Source of the DNA: Myotis daubentonii
Taxonomy: Eukaryota > Chordata > Mammalia > Chiroptera > Vespertilionidae
Assembly: GCF_963259705.1 (NCBI RefSeq)
Contig: NC_081844.1
Location: 29,528,294-29,592,293, forward strand
Reading direction: 5' to 3'
Length of the DNA: 64,000 bases
Every line of letters starts with the position of its first letter. Position 1 is the first letter of the stretch. Shown here piece after piece: positions 22,655-34,434 of this stretch. The translations under genes were made by a program, and so were the position numbers. Under the pieces are notes generated by a model, which was not told the DNA's origin, ran no database searches, and was given only the letters and a program-made list of their open reading frames with translations.

Positions 22655-22885
22655 ACTATTCTCTGTGATTCCATACCAATGAGTATGTGGCATTATACTT
22701 TTGGCCAACACCAAGAGGGAAGCCTAATGTAAACAAGGACTCTGGGTGATAATGATGGGTCAGTGCACGTGCATCGATTATGAGGGATGTGGATAGTGGG
22801 GAGGCTGTGTGTGTGAGAACCTGGGAACTCTATGCTTTTTGCTCAATTTTACCATGAACCTAAAATTGCTCTAAAAAAATAGTCC
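22655..22885 (+). repeat. Ancient L1 3' end (L1M-like)
   Basis: The order 'ctgggtgataatgatgggtcagtg...', 'gatgtggatagtggggaggctgtg', 'tgctcaattttaccatgaacctaaaattgctct' is that of old mammalian L1 3' ends. From memory; the subfamily cannot be set. Confidence 0.6.
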
Positions 22886-22919
22886 ACTTTCATATTTTTT
22901 GTTTATGCCTACCTGCGGA

Positions 22920-23156
22920 TACTTTTTCCATTGATTTTCAGAGAGGGTAGGAGGGAGAGGAGGAGAGAGAGGGGCAGAGAGAGAGATAAGGATCAATGTG
23001 AGAGAGACACATCAATTGGTTGCCTCCCAAAAGTGCCCAACCAGAGATGGGGATCAAACCGGCAACCCAGGTACATGCCCTTGACTGAGAATGGAACCTG
23101 TGACCCTTCAATGTGTGGGCTGATGCTCTAACCACTGAATCCCACCAGCCAGGGCA
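22920..23156 (-). repeat. Ves-type SINE, antisense (older)
   Basis: The antisense head ends ccactgaatcccaccagccagggc. More diverged than the recent copies. Confidence 0.8.
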
Positions 23157-24037
23157 AAAAGAGTCTTTTTTTTAACTGTACACCTAATACGCCTGAATTG
23201 TATTGCATGAAAATTAAAGTTCAATTCATGACTTTTTAAAAAGGTACATTCTTCAAGATGATTAAGTAAACTTTGAGTAAGCCTGGCGAGATGCACCACT
23301 CGGATCTCTCTAAAGAAAGAACCTGCTATTCTGCCGCAAGGCAGCTCCCTGAGCACTTCCAGCTGTCACTGCCTTCAGGCTCCGCCCCACATCTGGCTCT
23401 TCCCCAGCAGCCCAGCCATAATGATCACAGCAAGGGCACTAGGGCTTCTGACCAATGTGTGATTCCTTTGTGAGTCAGCTTCACTATTGATTCCCACATT
23501 GGCTTGGCTACATTGTCTGGGGTTCTTTCTGCCCAGTCCTGCTTCCTTCCCATTTCCATTTGTGAGTCATTCTCTCTCAATAATTCTCTTACACTTCTCA
23601 ACATCCGCTTCCTAGACAACCCAAGTGACACACATATTAAGAAATGATGCTGACAGGCCATGAGACCATCTTCCTGCGGCTTCCCAAGTTGGAGATAATT
23701 TTTTCTTAACCTCAGGTGACGGGCAGAGAGGGAGCTAGGGGGATAAAAACCCAGCCCTCAATCATCACCTACTCTACTAGTACATCCCCTTTCAGTGCCA
23801 CAAGCTAAACCCAACTGGGAGCCAGGGATAGGAAGGGATCTTCAGGCCATCATTGAAGGTCTTCCTCCCAGGAGAAGGAGAAGGGTGGACAGTTCATCTG
23901 AAGAGAATATCTCAACACTCAATGAGCCAAACACCAGCCTAAGGGACAGAGTGTATTAAGATAACTCTAACCGTTATAACAGATAGACCCCAAAGTCCCA
24001 GTGACTTAACAGAATAGAAGTTTACTTCTTGCCCACA
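23157..24037. other. Intergenic sequence without recognised gene
   Basis: No supported coding frame. The last about 90 bases (taacagatagaccccaaagtcccagtgacttaacagaa...) look like part of an old dispersed repeat that I cannot name. Confidence 0.35.
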
Positions 24038-24783
24038 TCCTAATATATAAATACTCAGGGTCCCTAACGACCAACCGAAGGCTTGACGGAACACCGGAAG
24101 TCAGTCCTGCAGTCAGTGCTGAGTTGCCATGGTGACCCAGCACTGACTGCCCCTGGTGCAGGCGCAGTGACCCAGCACTGACTGCCGACAGGGCTGGATA
24201 TCAGGCTCGGAGATCGACCCAGAGAGAGAGGCAGGGTCTGATCTGCAGCCTCCGTGGCAGCTGTTGACCAGCCGTTGTCTCTCTCTTTCTCTCTGGGCTT
24301 CGCCAGCAGCTGCTCCTCTGTTTCTCTCCGGGCCTCCATGGAGGCTACTGATCAGCCCCGCCTCTCTAATCAGGCCAGGAGATAGGCCTGGAGACGCTGA
24401 CTGGCATAGAAACCAACCAATCAGAACCAAATCTGGGTGAACTGTGAGGAGCCAATGGCTGCCTAGGAGGTGGAGCTTTTGACGTTGACTAGCATAGAAA
24501 CCAAGCAATCAGAACCAAATTGGCTGGCAGGGGAGGGCAGTTAGAGGTGATCAGGCAGGCAGGCAGAGGCAGTTAGGGGCAATTAACTGAATTGCCCTCA
24601 TCAGGTTAGGGGCGATCAGGCAGGCAGGCAGGTGAGCGGTTAGGAGCCAGAGGTCCCAGATTGTGAGATCGGGCCTAAACCAGCAGTCGGGCATTCCCCA
24701 AGGGGTCCCAGATTGGAGAGGGTGCAGGCTGAGCTGAGGGAATCCCCCTCTTCATGCACGAATTTCGTGCACCGGGCCACTAG
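24038..24783 (+). mobile_element. Helitron D, non-autonomous
   Basis: Starts TCCTAATATATAAATACTC after A (24037). Ends with a hairpin (tgcacgaatttcgtgca), accgggccact, CTAG (24780-24783) and T. The core has repeated 'ggcaggcaggcag' units and a duplicated 'accaaccaatcagaaccaaat' unit. Confidence 0.88.
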
Positions 24784-24784
24784 T

Positions 24785-25356
24785 AAAATATAAAATGGGT
24801 GTTTCCTGCTTGTCAATAAGCCCTCCTCCAGGCAGTGATTCAAGGATCCAGGTTTATTCCATGCTGTGGTTCAACCATTCATCAACAGGCTTACCCACAG
24901 AAGAGGAAAGATAACATAGGATCATTTTTAGGAGTTTTTATGGGCCAGCTATGGAAGTGGAGCACATTACTTCTTCTCAGAGATCATTCACTAGAACTCA
25001 GCCAACCTACAGCAAATGTGGCCAGAAAGACACAGTCTAATAGCTGTGTGTACCCAAGATGAAAAGGGACACGTTTTGGGGAACAGCTAGCTAGTCCCTG
25101 GGAGGGAAGCAAACAAATTATTACCAAATATATCAATTTAAAGGTAGCTGTGCAAAGATTTATAAAGGCATCAGCTCAGAGAACTATAAGATTATATAAC
25201 AGGGAGACCTTGCTTAATTGGGAGCAGGGGTCATGAAAGGGGTCCCTGAGGAAGTGACATTTAAGGCAAACACTAAGGATGAAGAGGAGTTGCAATTGGC
25301 TAGGAGGAGGGGAAGAGGTTCAGGAAATCAAGGATGAGTTCCTGGATCAGCAGGAG
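24785..25356. other. Unassigned sequence
   Basis: No gene recognised; a 75-codon frame at 24835-25062 has no recognisable domain. Confidence 0.35.
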
Positions 25357-25815
25357 TTTGAAGAGCATGTGACGTTACAGTTAGAGTTCTAAATACTTCA
25401 TCACAAGGGAAATTAGCACTCTGAAAGTGTTTTCACTCTTAATGTGGTGTACAGGGAGATATTAGAATAAGTTTAATCACTTTATCAGTCATTGTTAGCA
25501 TCACTGTTGTTTTTATATCATGTTTTTATTGTTTTTATATTGTTTTTGTCGTTTTTATATCATGCCTCTGTTGTTGTTACTGTTTATTTATTAATAAATT
25601 TATATATTATTTTCAAATACATTTTACTAATTTCCTTTCATCTCTCACACTTCTATTATAGAGAAAGGGCAAATAGCAATATTAAAATATCTTCACTAAT
25701 CGCTTCTCGGCCTTTTGGTTAAGATCAAGTACAGTATCTGTTCTTATCAGTTTAAAATAGCTTCACTAATTAATTCCCTTTTAATGTGCACAAATTTGGT
25801 GCACTGGGCTGCTAG
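25357..25815 (+). mobile_element. Helitron 3' end fragment, with U2 insertion
   Basis: Matches 13121-13528 of the large Helitron, from gtttgaagagcatgtgacgtta through the atcatg-rich 3' region to the hairpin and CTAG (25812-25815). The 5' end is missing. A U2 snRNA fragment interrupts it at about 25699-25756. Confidence 0.88.
25699..25756 (+). pseudogene. U2 snRNA 5' fragment (truncated retrocopy)
   Basis: atcgcttctcggccttttgg followed by ttaagatcaagtacagtatc and tgttcttatcagtttaa matches roughly the first 57 nt of U2 snRNA with about three substitutions, two of them in the branch-point-recognition segment. Flanking near-identical duplications ttaaaatatcttcactaat (25682-25700) and ttaaaatagcttcactaat (25752-25770) mark a retrotransposed insertion without an A-tail. 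The homologous Helitron at about 13460-13490 has the empty site. Too short and altered to be functional. Confidence 0.88.
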
Positions 25816-26029
25816 TATAATGAAAATTTTTGTGAATTTATTTTCAGACATACTTAATTTTAATTATGCAAACGTGTCTACATAAATAAAAACAGGTAAG
25901 CTAACTAACTTGTCAAGTTTTTAATATACACATTCAGAAAACCTACTTTATTATATAATGAACTTTCAGCTTTAACAGACACCCCCTTGTCTGAATTAGT
26001 CTGTTATATTGAGGTTTTACTGTATGGTT

Positions 26030-26215
26030 TTCCTCAAAAAATTAAAAACAGAACTAGATTATGACCCAGCAATTCCACTTCTCAGTATATATCCAAAAAT
26101 ATCCAAAACACTAATTTGAAAAGATATATGAATCAATCCCTGTGTTCATTGCAACATTATTTACAATAGCCAAGATATGGGAGCAACGTAAAGTGCCCAT
26201 CAATAAGATTAGAGG
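26030..26215 (+). repeat. L1 ORF2 3' fragment (old)
   Basis: 'gacccagcaattccacttctcagtatatatcc' and 'gttcattgcaacattatttacaatagccaagatatgg' are conserved in the L1 ORF2 end and early 3'UTR. Confidence 0.75.
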
Positions 26216-26261
26216 TAATAGGGCTATGGGCTCAGTTCCCAAAATGGGGTGTGTAGAAAGC

Positions 26262-26362
26262 AGCCCATCAATGTTTCTCATCAATGTTTCTCTCTCATAG
26301 ATGTTTCTATCTCTCACACCCTCTCCCTTCTTCTCTCTCTAAAATCAATAAACATATTTTAA
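26262..26362 (+). repeat. SINE 3' half
   Basis: The 'catcaatgtttctctctcatagatgtttctatctc' body and 'aaaatcaataaacat' tail without a head. Confidence 0.65.
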
Positions 26363-26394
26363 AAATAATAAAATAAATAAGAAGTAATACCAGC

Positions 26395-26583
26395 CATGGC
26401 CAGGTAGCTTAGTTGGTTACAGCATTGTCTGGATATGTCAAGGTTGTGGGTTCAATCTTTGGTCGAAGGGAAGAGAACATTAAGAAGCAACCAATGAATG
26501 CATAAATTAAATAAGTGGAAAACAAACTGAGGTCTCTCTGTCCCCCCTCCCTCTCTCTAAAATCAATCAATCAATCAATAAAG
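26395..26583 (+). repeat. tRNA-derived SINE, older family
   Basis: The head 'ccatggccaggtagcttagttggttacagc' and '(tcaa)n aataaa' tail. A related but diverged SINE type. Confidence 0.65.
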
Positions 26584-26589
26584 GGTAGC

Positions 26590-26783
26590 ACATCTTAGGA
26601 CAATGGAAACTAAGGAGAAAATAAGCAAATGGGACTACATCAAAATAAAAAGCTTCTGCACAGCAAAAGAAGCCATCAACAAAAAACAAGACAGACCACT
26701 GCATGGGAGAACATATTTGCCAATGTTACATCCAATAAGGGTTTAATCTCCAAAGTTTATAGGAAACTCATACATCTTAACAA
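26590..26783 (+). repeat. L1 ORF2 fragment
   Basis: 'aaatgggactacatcaaaataaaaagcttctgcacagc' through 'acttaacaa' matches the L1 copies at 18850 and 35130. It is cut by HAL1 copy 3. Confidence 0.75.
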
Positions 26784-27202
26784 GCCCTGCAGGGAGACTT
26801 TTGCTGGATAGCCTCAGGCAAAGGCTAGATTAGCACCTCCCTAGAGATCCAGGAGCCAGGAAGCCCAGAGGTCAGAGTGGGACCATCCAGTTTGCAGCTC
26901 CTTGGAACCATAAAAGACACACTCAGGGGGCAGACTCAGTGAGCACCAAAGTCCCATCGAAGCAAGTCTAGCCCCAGAGGGGTGCCTCCAGCACAGAAGT
27001 TCTCCCACTGCAGACACAGCTGATTCCCACAGCCAATTGGCCTGGAGGTCAATTCCTCCCAGTGTTACCTACAACAATCAAGGCTTAACTATAACAAGAC
27101 TGTGCACAAAGCCCACAAGGGGGTGCACCAAGAGTGTCCACCTCAGGTAACTGGGACACTTAGCACAGAAAGGCACTCTATTGACAGACCGAAGCATAAA
27201 AA

Positions 27203-28382
27203 TTGCCGAGACAAAGAAACAGGACACAAATGACAGAATTGGAGGAAAGCAAACTGTTGGATATAGAGTTCAAAACCACACTTTTAAGGTCTTTAAAGAA
27301 CTGTCTAGAAGCCGCAGATAAATTTAATAAGGCCTTCGAAAAGACTGGTGAGACCGCCGATAAATGTAGTGAGATCTTCAAGAAGACTGGTGAGACTGCC
27401 GATAAATGTAGTGAGATCCTCAAGAAATCTAATGAGACCCTCGATGTTGTGATAAAGAACCAACTAGAAATTAAGCATACACTGACTGAAATAAAGAATA
27501 TTGCCCTAACTGGTTTGGCTCAGTGGATAGAGCGTCAGCCTGCGGACTGAAGGGTCCCAGGTTCGATTCCAGTCAAGGGCATGTACCTTGGTTGCGGGCA
27601 CATCCCCAGTAGGGACTGTGCAGGAGGCAGCTGATCGATGTTTCTCTCTCATCAATGTTTCTAACTCTCTATCCCTCTCCCTTCCTCTCTGTAAAAAATC
27701 AATAAAATATATTTTTTAAAAAATGAATATTATACAGACTCCCAACAGCAGACCAGAGGAGCGCAAGAATCAAGTCAAAGATTTGAAATACGAAGAAGCA
27801 AAAAACACCCAACCGGAAAAGCAAAATGAAAAAAGAATCCAAAAATACAAAGATAGTGTAAGGAGCCTCTGGGACAGCTTTAAGCGTACCAACATCAGAA
27901 TTATAGGGGTGCCAGAAGATGAGAGAGAGCAAGATATTGAAAACCTATTTGAAGAAATCATGGCAGAAAACTTCCCCCACCTGGTGAAAGAAATTGACTT
28001 ACAAGTCCAGGTAGCGCAGAGAACCCCAAACAAAAGGAATCCAAAGAGGACCACACCAAGACACATCATAATTAAAATGCCAAGAGCAAAAGACAAAGAG
28101 AGAATCCTAAAAGCAGCAAGAGAAAGAAAATCAGTTACCTACAAAGGAGTACCCATACGATTGTCAGCTGATTTCTCAACAGAAACTTTGCAGGCCAGAA
28201 GGGAGTGGCAAGAAATATTCAAAGTGATGAATACCAAGAACCTACAACCAAGACTACTTTATCCAGCAAAGCTATCATTCAGAAGTGAAGGCCAGATAAA
28301 GAGCTTCACAGATAAGGAAAAGCTAAAGGAGTTCATCACCACCAAACCAGTATTATGTGAAATGCTGAAAGGTATCCTTTAA
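27203..28382 (+). pseudogene. HAL1 copy 3 ORF1, expanded coiled coil, split by SINE
   Basis: The N-terminal part (27203-27502) and C-terminal part (about 27725-28382) are each open; together they cover the whole ORF1 protein. The only clear lesion is the Ves SINE at 27503-27720, between ...LTEIKNI and IIQTPNSRPEE. The coiled coil holds a 14-residue unit (ADKCSEIFKKTGET type) three times, against one in copy 1. The RRM-like and C-terminal domains are intact and nearly identical to copy 1. It was probably an active ORF1 when it inserted. Confidence 0.85.
27503..27720 (+). repeat. Ves SINE in HAL1 copy 3
   Basis: Full head 'gccctaactggtttggctca', 'gtaaaaaatcaataaaatat' tail. The gaatatt flank is repeated on both sides. 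Confidence 0.9.
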
Positions 28383-28979
28383 GAAGAGGAAGAAGAAGAA
28401 AAAGGTAAAGATACAAATTATGAACAACAAATACACATCTATCAACAAGTGAATCTAAAAATCAAGTGAATAAATAATCTGATGAACAGTATGAACTGGT
28501 GATTATAATAGAATCAGGGACATAGAAAGGGAATGGACTGACTATTCTTGGGGTGGGGGGTGTGGAGGTGAGGGAAGAGATTGGACAATAATCGTGCACC
28601 TATGGATGAGGACAGTGGGTGGGGAGTGAGGGCGGACGGTGGGGTGGGAACTGGGAGGAGGGGAGTTATGGTGGGAAAAAAAGAGTAACTAATGTAATAA
28701 TCTGAACAATAAAGATTTAATTAAAAAATAAAGTATAATCACTATGCTGAAACTAATATAAAGTAACATTGAATTTCAACTGTAATTGAAAAATAAAAAG
28801 TGATAATAAAGCAAAAAAGAAGAAAGCATTCATTACATTAAGAATAAAAATACTTACCTAGGTAGACAATGCTAACCAGAACAAATTTTCTCTGATCGCC
28901 AGCAAGCAATTCCTCCTTCTGATGTGTTGGCTAGGGACCTGGGGGGAGGAAGTACTGATACATTAAAAACCTTCAACAG

Positions 28980-29205
28980 CCAGGCTGGCGTGGCTCAGTG
29001 GTTGAGCATTGACGTATGAACCTGGAGGTCAGGGTTCAATTCTGGTCAGGGCACATGCCCGGGTTTCGGGCTCAATCCTCAGTGTGGGGCATGCAGGAGG
29101 CAGCCGATTCGTGATTCTCTCTCATCATTGATGTTTCTCTCTCTCTCTCTCTTCCTCTCCCTTCCTCCCTGAAATCAATAACATTTTTATTTTAAGAAAA
29201 TCCTT
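28980..29205 (+). repeat. Ves-type SINE
   Basis: The head 'gccaggctggcgtggctcag', CT-rich body, 'gaaatcaataacattttta' end. The flank aaaaccttcaaca / aaaatccttcaaca suggests a duplication. Confidence 0.85.
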
Positions 29206-30300
29206 CAACAAACATTTGTTGAATAAATAAATAAGTGAATTTTAAAAAGTGTTCTCTAATCTCACCCTGGTAAGTCAATTCCTTTGCACCTTCATGTCTT
29301 GGAATATTAATGAGCAATGGTATTTCATCTTCAAACTTTCATTATCTCTCTGAAAGTTTGATAATGAAGGGTTTCACTCAACCTGAGTGTCCTCATAGTT
29401 TTTATTATTGGTGTATTTAAATATCATTTATTCTAAAATAAAATCTTTCTAGGAAGAGGACTTAAACTTGCTCGGGAGTCTTTTGTTCTGTTAACTCTAT
29501 TTCTTCAGGGGTTGGTTCTTTTCTGCTGTTGTGGAGTTCGTGCTGTCTCTTTCCCAGTGTAGATTTTGGTCACTTGCCTGGTGACTCTTAGTTGTCTGCT
29601 CATCTTTATGTTTGAAAATTTCAGCTCTCCTGCCCATTCTATTTGCTATAATTTGACTCAGGAAGGGAATGCTGGCAATTTGATATTTTATATCCACTAA
29701 CTTAGCCTCAGGGCAAATTAAACCATTGGATCAGCTTAGAATATGCACCAAAACAGAGGGTAAACCTAACCCAGCCGGCTCCTGTGTTTCTTTCTAAGTA
29801 ATCACCTTGATAAATGCCCCAGAACTTCCTCCCATTTTTCTGAATCCACGACACTACATGTGGAATTTCCTAGAACTGCCCCAGCTTCGAGCTCATGGTT
29901 TCCTCTCGTTTTATTTCTCACTAATCCTGATCTTGTCTGACTCATCTTAAATTAATACTTCTAATTTCTATTCACAACACAGTGGGGGAGGGAAGGGGAG
30001 AGAGCAGTAACGAAGCAAATGGTATAAAAAGTAACAATCAGTGAATCTGGGTAAAGATTTTACATTGTTCTTTGTACTCTTCTTATTCATGTAACATTTC
30101 TTCTAAATTTGAAATTATTTCCTAATTCGAACTTGTTTTTAAGAAGCTGTCTGTTGAGGCGATGCCAAGGTCTTCACTTGTCATTAATTTCTCAGGCCAC
30201 ACTAATTCGACTGTCCACTCACTGAGTATGGTCGTTATAAAACCACCCCTGAGTCTGATGATTCAAACCAGTAAATATTTTCACTTCTCATCTTAACTAA
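29206..30300. other. Unique AT-rich intergenic sequence
   Basis: No gene or recognisable repeat seen; only short non-conserved frames. Confidence 0.4.
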
Positions 30301-31150
30301 CTCTCAACAGTGTCAGACACCATCGACCATTACTTCCTTCTTGAAACAGATTCCTTGGGGTACTGTTCCTCTCCTTCCTGTCCAGCTGCTCCGGCTCAGG
30401 CTTCTGTGCAGCCTGGCCCCTTACCTTACCATTACTTATTGGAGATCTTAGACCCTCTCATCTGTATGTCTGTACTTGTTCTTCTAACAGACCTCTTCCT
30501 TGCACCAAACGTCCATTATGTAAATACACCAACAAATCTCAAATTTCCATTCCCAGACAAAGAGTTTGCATAGCCACTGAATCAACTCAATATTTCCAAA
30601 CTGTCCCTTCAAAAGCACTTGAAAATTCCACATATCCCAACGTGACCTGTGATCTTTAGAGTCCCCCAAATTCATAAATGCTTCCACTCTCTATCCAATT
30701 GCATGAGCCAAAATTCTTGGCTTCTCCATCTCAACCACATTCAAAGCCTTGCCAAGTCCTATTCCTTTTATCGTGTATCTTTTATTTGCATTTGTTGCCA
30801 CTCCATCTTCAAAGCCACACTCCATTTCAGACCTCCCACTATCTCTCATTGGGGTGATTCCATGGGCCTCCTTGCCTCCATTCTTTGCCACCTGTGCAAA
30901 CTCTACACCCCTGACAGAGATCTGGTTCTAACGAGCTAATCTGACTGCTTGTCTTCTTCGCACTCTATCACCCTCAGGATAAAGCTTTGGGCTGGCATCC
31001 ACAGCCACATGGTTTGACCCTCTCATTTCCATCTCCACTGCTGTAGCCACTCTCCTCCCTCTAGCCTTCTGTACATGCTGTCTTCCCTGCCTGGAGCTCA
31101 CTTTCTAAATCCTCTCTTGATGAACTTCATCTTCCACATATTGGATCAAA
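30301..31150 (+). repeat. Probable L2-type ancient LINE fragment
   Basis: The segments 'cagacaccatcgaccattacttccttcttgaaaca', 'ccatctccactgctgtagccactctcctcc' and 'tgtcttccctgcctggagct' occur in the order expected for an old L2-like LINE. From memory and diverged. Confidence 0.5.
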
Positions 31151-31179
31151 TGCCTGGCATGCACGCGCGCGTGCACGTG

Positions 31180-31181
<2 letters not shown>

Positions 31182-31207
<26 letters not shown>
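31182..31207. repeat. (CA)n microsatellite with CpG-type flank
   Basis: About 13 CA units preceded by gcacgcgcgcgtgcacgtg, a self-complementary-rich alternating purine-pyrimidine stretch. Confidence 0.9.
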
Positions 31208-31210
<3 letters not shown>

Positions 31211-31249
31211 TGCTATTAGCTGACTTAATACTCCCAAAAGCCCATGAGC

Positions 31250-31378
31250 TGCAAAGTTTGTTTCCATTTTACAATTGAAGACACTAAGCCCAGAGACACG
31301 AAGGCATTTGCCCAAGGATTCACAGCTTAGCTAGCAATGGCAGGATCAGGGCTGGAACTCAGCTCTGTGGGACCCTAA
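31250..31378 (-). repeat. MIR SINE, antisense
   Basis: 'gaagacactaagcccagagacacgaaggcatttgcccaaggattcacagcttagctagcaatggcaggatcagggctggaactcag' follows the standard antisense MIR order. Confidence 0.75.
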
Positions 31379-31384
31379 AATGCC

Positions 31385-32135
31385 TGTTTTGTATGAGCCA
31401 GCAATCCCAGCTCTGGGATTATACCCAAAAAAATTAAAATCAGGGTTCCAAGAAGGTATCTACACTCCCATGTCCACTGAAGTATTATTCACAATAGCCA
31501 AGATCTGGAAACTACTAAATGTCCATCAACAGATGAGTGGATAAAGAAATAAAGGAAATGTGATACATCCACATAATGGAATGTTATTCAACCTTAAAAA
31601 AAAAAGGCCCTAACCAGTTTGGGTCAGTGGATAGAGCGTCAGCCTATGGACTCAAGGGTCCCAGGTTTGATTCTGGTCAAGGGCATGTACCTTGGTTGCG
31701 GGCACATACCCAGTAGGGAGTGTGCAGGAGGCAACTGATCGATGTTTCTCTCTCATTGATGTTTCTAACTCTCTATCGCTCTCCCTTCTTCTCTGTAAAA
31801 ATCAATAAAACATATTTTAAAAATAAAAAAATAAATAAGGAAACCCTGCCATATGCAATAGCATGGATGAACCTTGAGGACATTATGCTCAGTGAAATAA
31901 GCCAGAAGGACAAAGACAGTAGGATTTCACTTGCTAGTATATGAGGTCTCTAAAATAGAAGCAGGGAGTAGAATGGTGGTAGCCAAAGCCTGGGGGAGGG
32001 AGGAGAGTTGTTAATCACTGTACAATATCAGTTAGGAAAGATGAAGTTCTAGAGATCTGTTGCACAGCATTGTGCCTATAATTAGCAATACTGTACTGGA
32101 CACTGAACTTTTTGTTAAGGCAGATCTCACATTAA
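31385..32135 (+). repeat. L1 3' end (older), split by Ves SINE
   Basis: 'agccagcaatcccagctctgggattatacccaaa' before and 'gccatatgcaatagcatggatgaaccttgaggacattatgctcagtgaaataagcc' after the SINE are consecutive L1 3' sequences. Confidence 0.8.
31606..31835 (+). repeat. Ves SINE in L1
   Basis: The head 'gccctaaccagtttgggtca', body and 'aaaatcaataaaacatatttt' tail. Insertion was into an A-run. Confidence 0.88.
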
Positions 32136-32167
32136 GTATCTTTAACACAAGTTGTTGTTGTTGTTAA

Positions 32168-32417
32168 TCTTCTTCCGAGGATATTTTTTTCATTGATTTT
32201 TAGAAAGAGTGGAAGAGAGGGAGATATGAGGAGAGAGAGAGTGAGAGAGAGAAAGAAATGTGGATGTGAAAGAGACATATCGATGGTTGCCTTCCAAACA
32301 TCCCGCAACTGGAATAGGGCTCGAACCTGCAACCCATGCCCTTGACTGGGAATCGAACCCAAGACCCTTCAGTGCTCGGGCTGGCACTCTAACTACTGAC
32401 CCACACCGACCAGGGCA
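32168..32417 (-). repeat. Ves-type SINE, antisense
   Basis: 'cattgatttttagaaagagtggaag' ... 'ctaactactgacccacaccgaccagggc'. Diverged. Confidence 0.8.
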
Positions 32418-32424
32418 ACACAAT

Positions 32425-32795
32425 TTAGTTATTTATTTTTTAAATCTTTATTGTGGAAAGTATTACATAGCACCCCCCCTAAATCCCCCATTAACCTCTT
32501 CCAGCCCACTCCCATCTCCCCTCTACCCCAGGCCCTCACCACCCCATGTCTGTGTCCACGGGTTATGTATATATGCATAAAAGTTCATTGATTGATCTCT
32601 TCCCACCCACCCTCACCTACCTTCCCTCTGAGTTTCAACAGTTTGTTCATGCTTCTATGTCTCTGGGTCTGTTTTTGTTCATCAGTTTATTTGGTTCATT
32701 CGATTCCACATATGAGTGAAATCATGTTATACTTGTTTTTCTCTGACTGGCTTATTTCACTTAGCATGATACTCTCCAGGTCTACCCATGCACAA
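32425..32795 (-). repeat. L1 3'UTR, antisense, 5'-truncated
   Basis: The complement of the L1 3'UTR at about 19780-20119 and 40920-41290 (for example ctctgactggcttatttcacttagcatgatactctccaggtc). Confidence 0.8.
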
Positions 32796-33039
32796 TTTTT
32801 TTAAAAAAGTATACTCTGCAGACACATCTCCACTCCTTCCTCACTGGACAGCTGCCAGCACACACATAATGCCATGAGAAGCTGTGTCTTGATCCACATT
32901 CCAATCCCTTAATAAATGCCATAATTTCTAATCCCAAGCCTTGGAAGTCAGAAATTTTTTGAAAACCAGAATTTGCAATGGTAATGTGATATATGTCGCA
33001 TATTGAGAAATAGCGTATACATATACACATATTGGTCTC

Positions 33040-33775
33040 TGTCCTGGTTCAGTCCACAGGGCTCCTAAACCCTTGTAAATTCCATAGTAATACAAACACA
33101 AGGAGCACCATTTGGTCCAATGAGGCAACTCTGGGTAGGCTCCTGGGTGACTCCTGGGTGGGGGCTGTCACCAGAAAAACCAAGCCATGATTCAAAGCCA
33201 GGAAATTTCAGCTTCCACCCCCTGCCCTCCAGGGGAAAGGAATGGAAATGGAGTTAATAACTGATCGTCCCTACGTGAGGAAGCCTCCATAAAATACTGA
33301 CAGCAGGGGGTTCAGGGAGATTCCAGGTTGGCGAACACATCCACACAGGGAAGATGACGCCTCCAAACTCCTCAGGAACGGAAGCTCTTGCACTCAGGAC
33401 CCTCCCAGACTTCTTCATCTGGCTGTTCACTGTATTTTCTCATACCCTTTGACACACTGGTGAATGTAAGCCAGTGTTTCCCTGAGTGCCGTGAACTCTC
33501 CAGAAAATTAATTGAACCCAAGAGGGGATGCTCATTGGAACCTTTGATCTACAGCTGGCTGATCAGAAGCACAGGTTGCATAACCTGGGCTTTCAACTGG
33601 CCTCTGAAGCGGGGATGGGGAGTGGGCGCGGGGGGCAGCAGTCTTGTGGGACCGAGCCCTTCGGTGGGATCTGATGCTATCACTAGCTAAATGGTATCAG
33701 TATTAGTTGAATTCTTGAACACCCAGCTGGTGTCTAAGAATTATTTTTTGGTGTGGGGAAAAACGTCTACGTATT
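33040..33775. repeat. Ancient LTR-like repeat
   Basis: The word order 'gaggaagcctccataaaa', 'ggttcagggagattccaggttggcgaacac', 'gtttccctgagtgccgtgaa', 'gtcttgtgggaccgagccct', 'acccagctggtgtctaagaatt' is that of an old mammalian LTR family which I cannot name. Confidence 0.5.
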
Positions 33776-34434
33776 AGGTGTTCTGAACTGTCAGAAGCAA
33801 AGTGTTTTGTGTGGGTAGCAAAGGAGACTTGCCGGAGAGAAACACACACTTAGGAAGAAGTGGGTTTTTCCCAAACAGGAAGGAAAAAACCTGAGAGTTT
33901 TAACTTTACACATATATTACCCCACCAGGGGTTTCTGGGGCAGCCCCCAAAATCCAGCCTACTAGTGCCTCTGCTTTATGAGTACTTTGGCTAAGGAATA
34001 AAGAAAAACCATAAACCTATTCCTATCAGGAGTGCCAAAGGAGACTGGGGTGTGGGCAGGGCTGGTACCTTCTGAGGGCTGTGAGGGGAGGATTTGTCCC
34101 AGGCCTGACTCCTTGTCTTGTAGATGGCCGTCTTCACACTTACATGACAGAATTCTCCGTGTGTGTGTGTGTGTGTGTGTGCATGTATGTATCTCCAAAT
34201 TTCCACTTTCTAGAAAGACATCAGTCATATTGGATTAGGATAGAGTCCGGTGACATCATTTTAACTTAAGTACCTCTGTAAAGATCCTGTCTCCAAAGAC
34301 AGTCACATTTTGAGGTCTTGGGGCTTAGAAATTCAACATATGAATTGGGGGGAGGGCGTGGTTCAACCTAAATTTTTATGTATACTATGAGGTCACTGGG
34401 AAGTGACCAGGGTTCAAGGAAGTCTGCTCTAGAC
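33776..34434. other. Unassigned sequence with (GT)n
   Basis: Contains a GT microsatellite at about 34158-34180. No gene recognised. Confidence 0.45.

Larger units (their letters stand above)
26784..28735 (+). mobile_element. HAL1 copy 3, 5'-truncated
   Basis: Begins within the 5'UTR (gccctgcagggagactttt), ORF1 27203-28382 interrupted by a Ves SINE, 3'UTR ending aataaagatttaattaaaa. No ORF2. Confidence 0.85.

Noticed and set aside
25699..25756. Functional U2 snRNA gene
   Set aside because: Only the first third is present, with changes in the branch-recognition segment, no snRNA promoter upstream and retrotransposition duplications.
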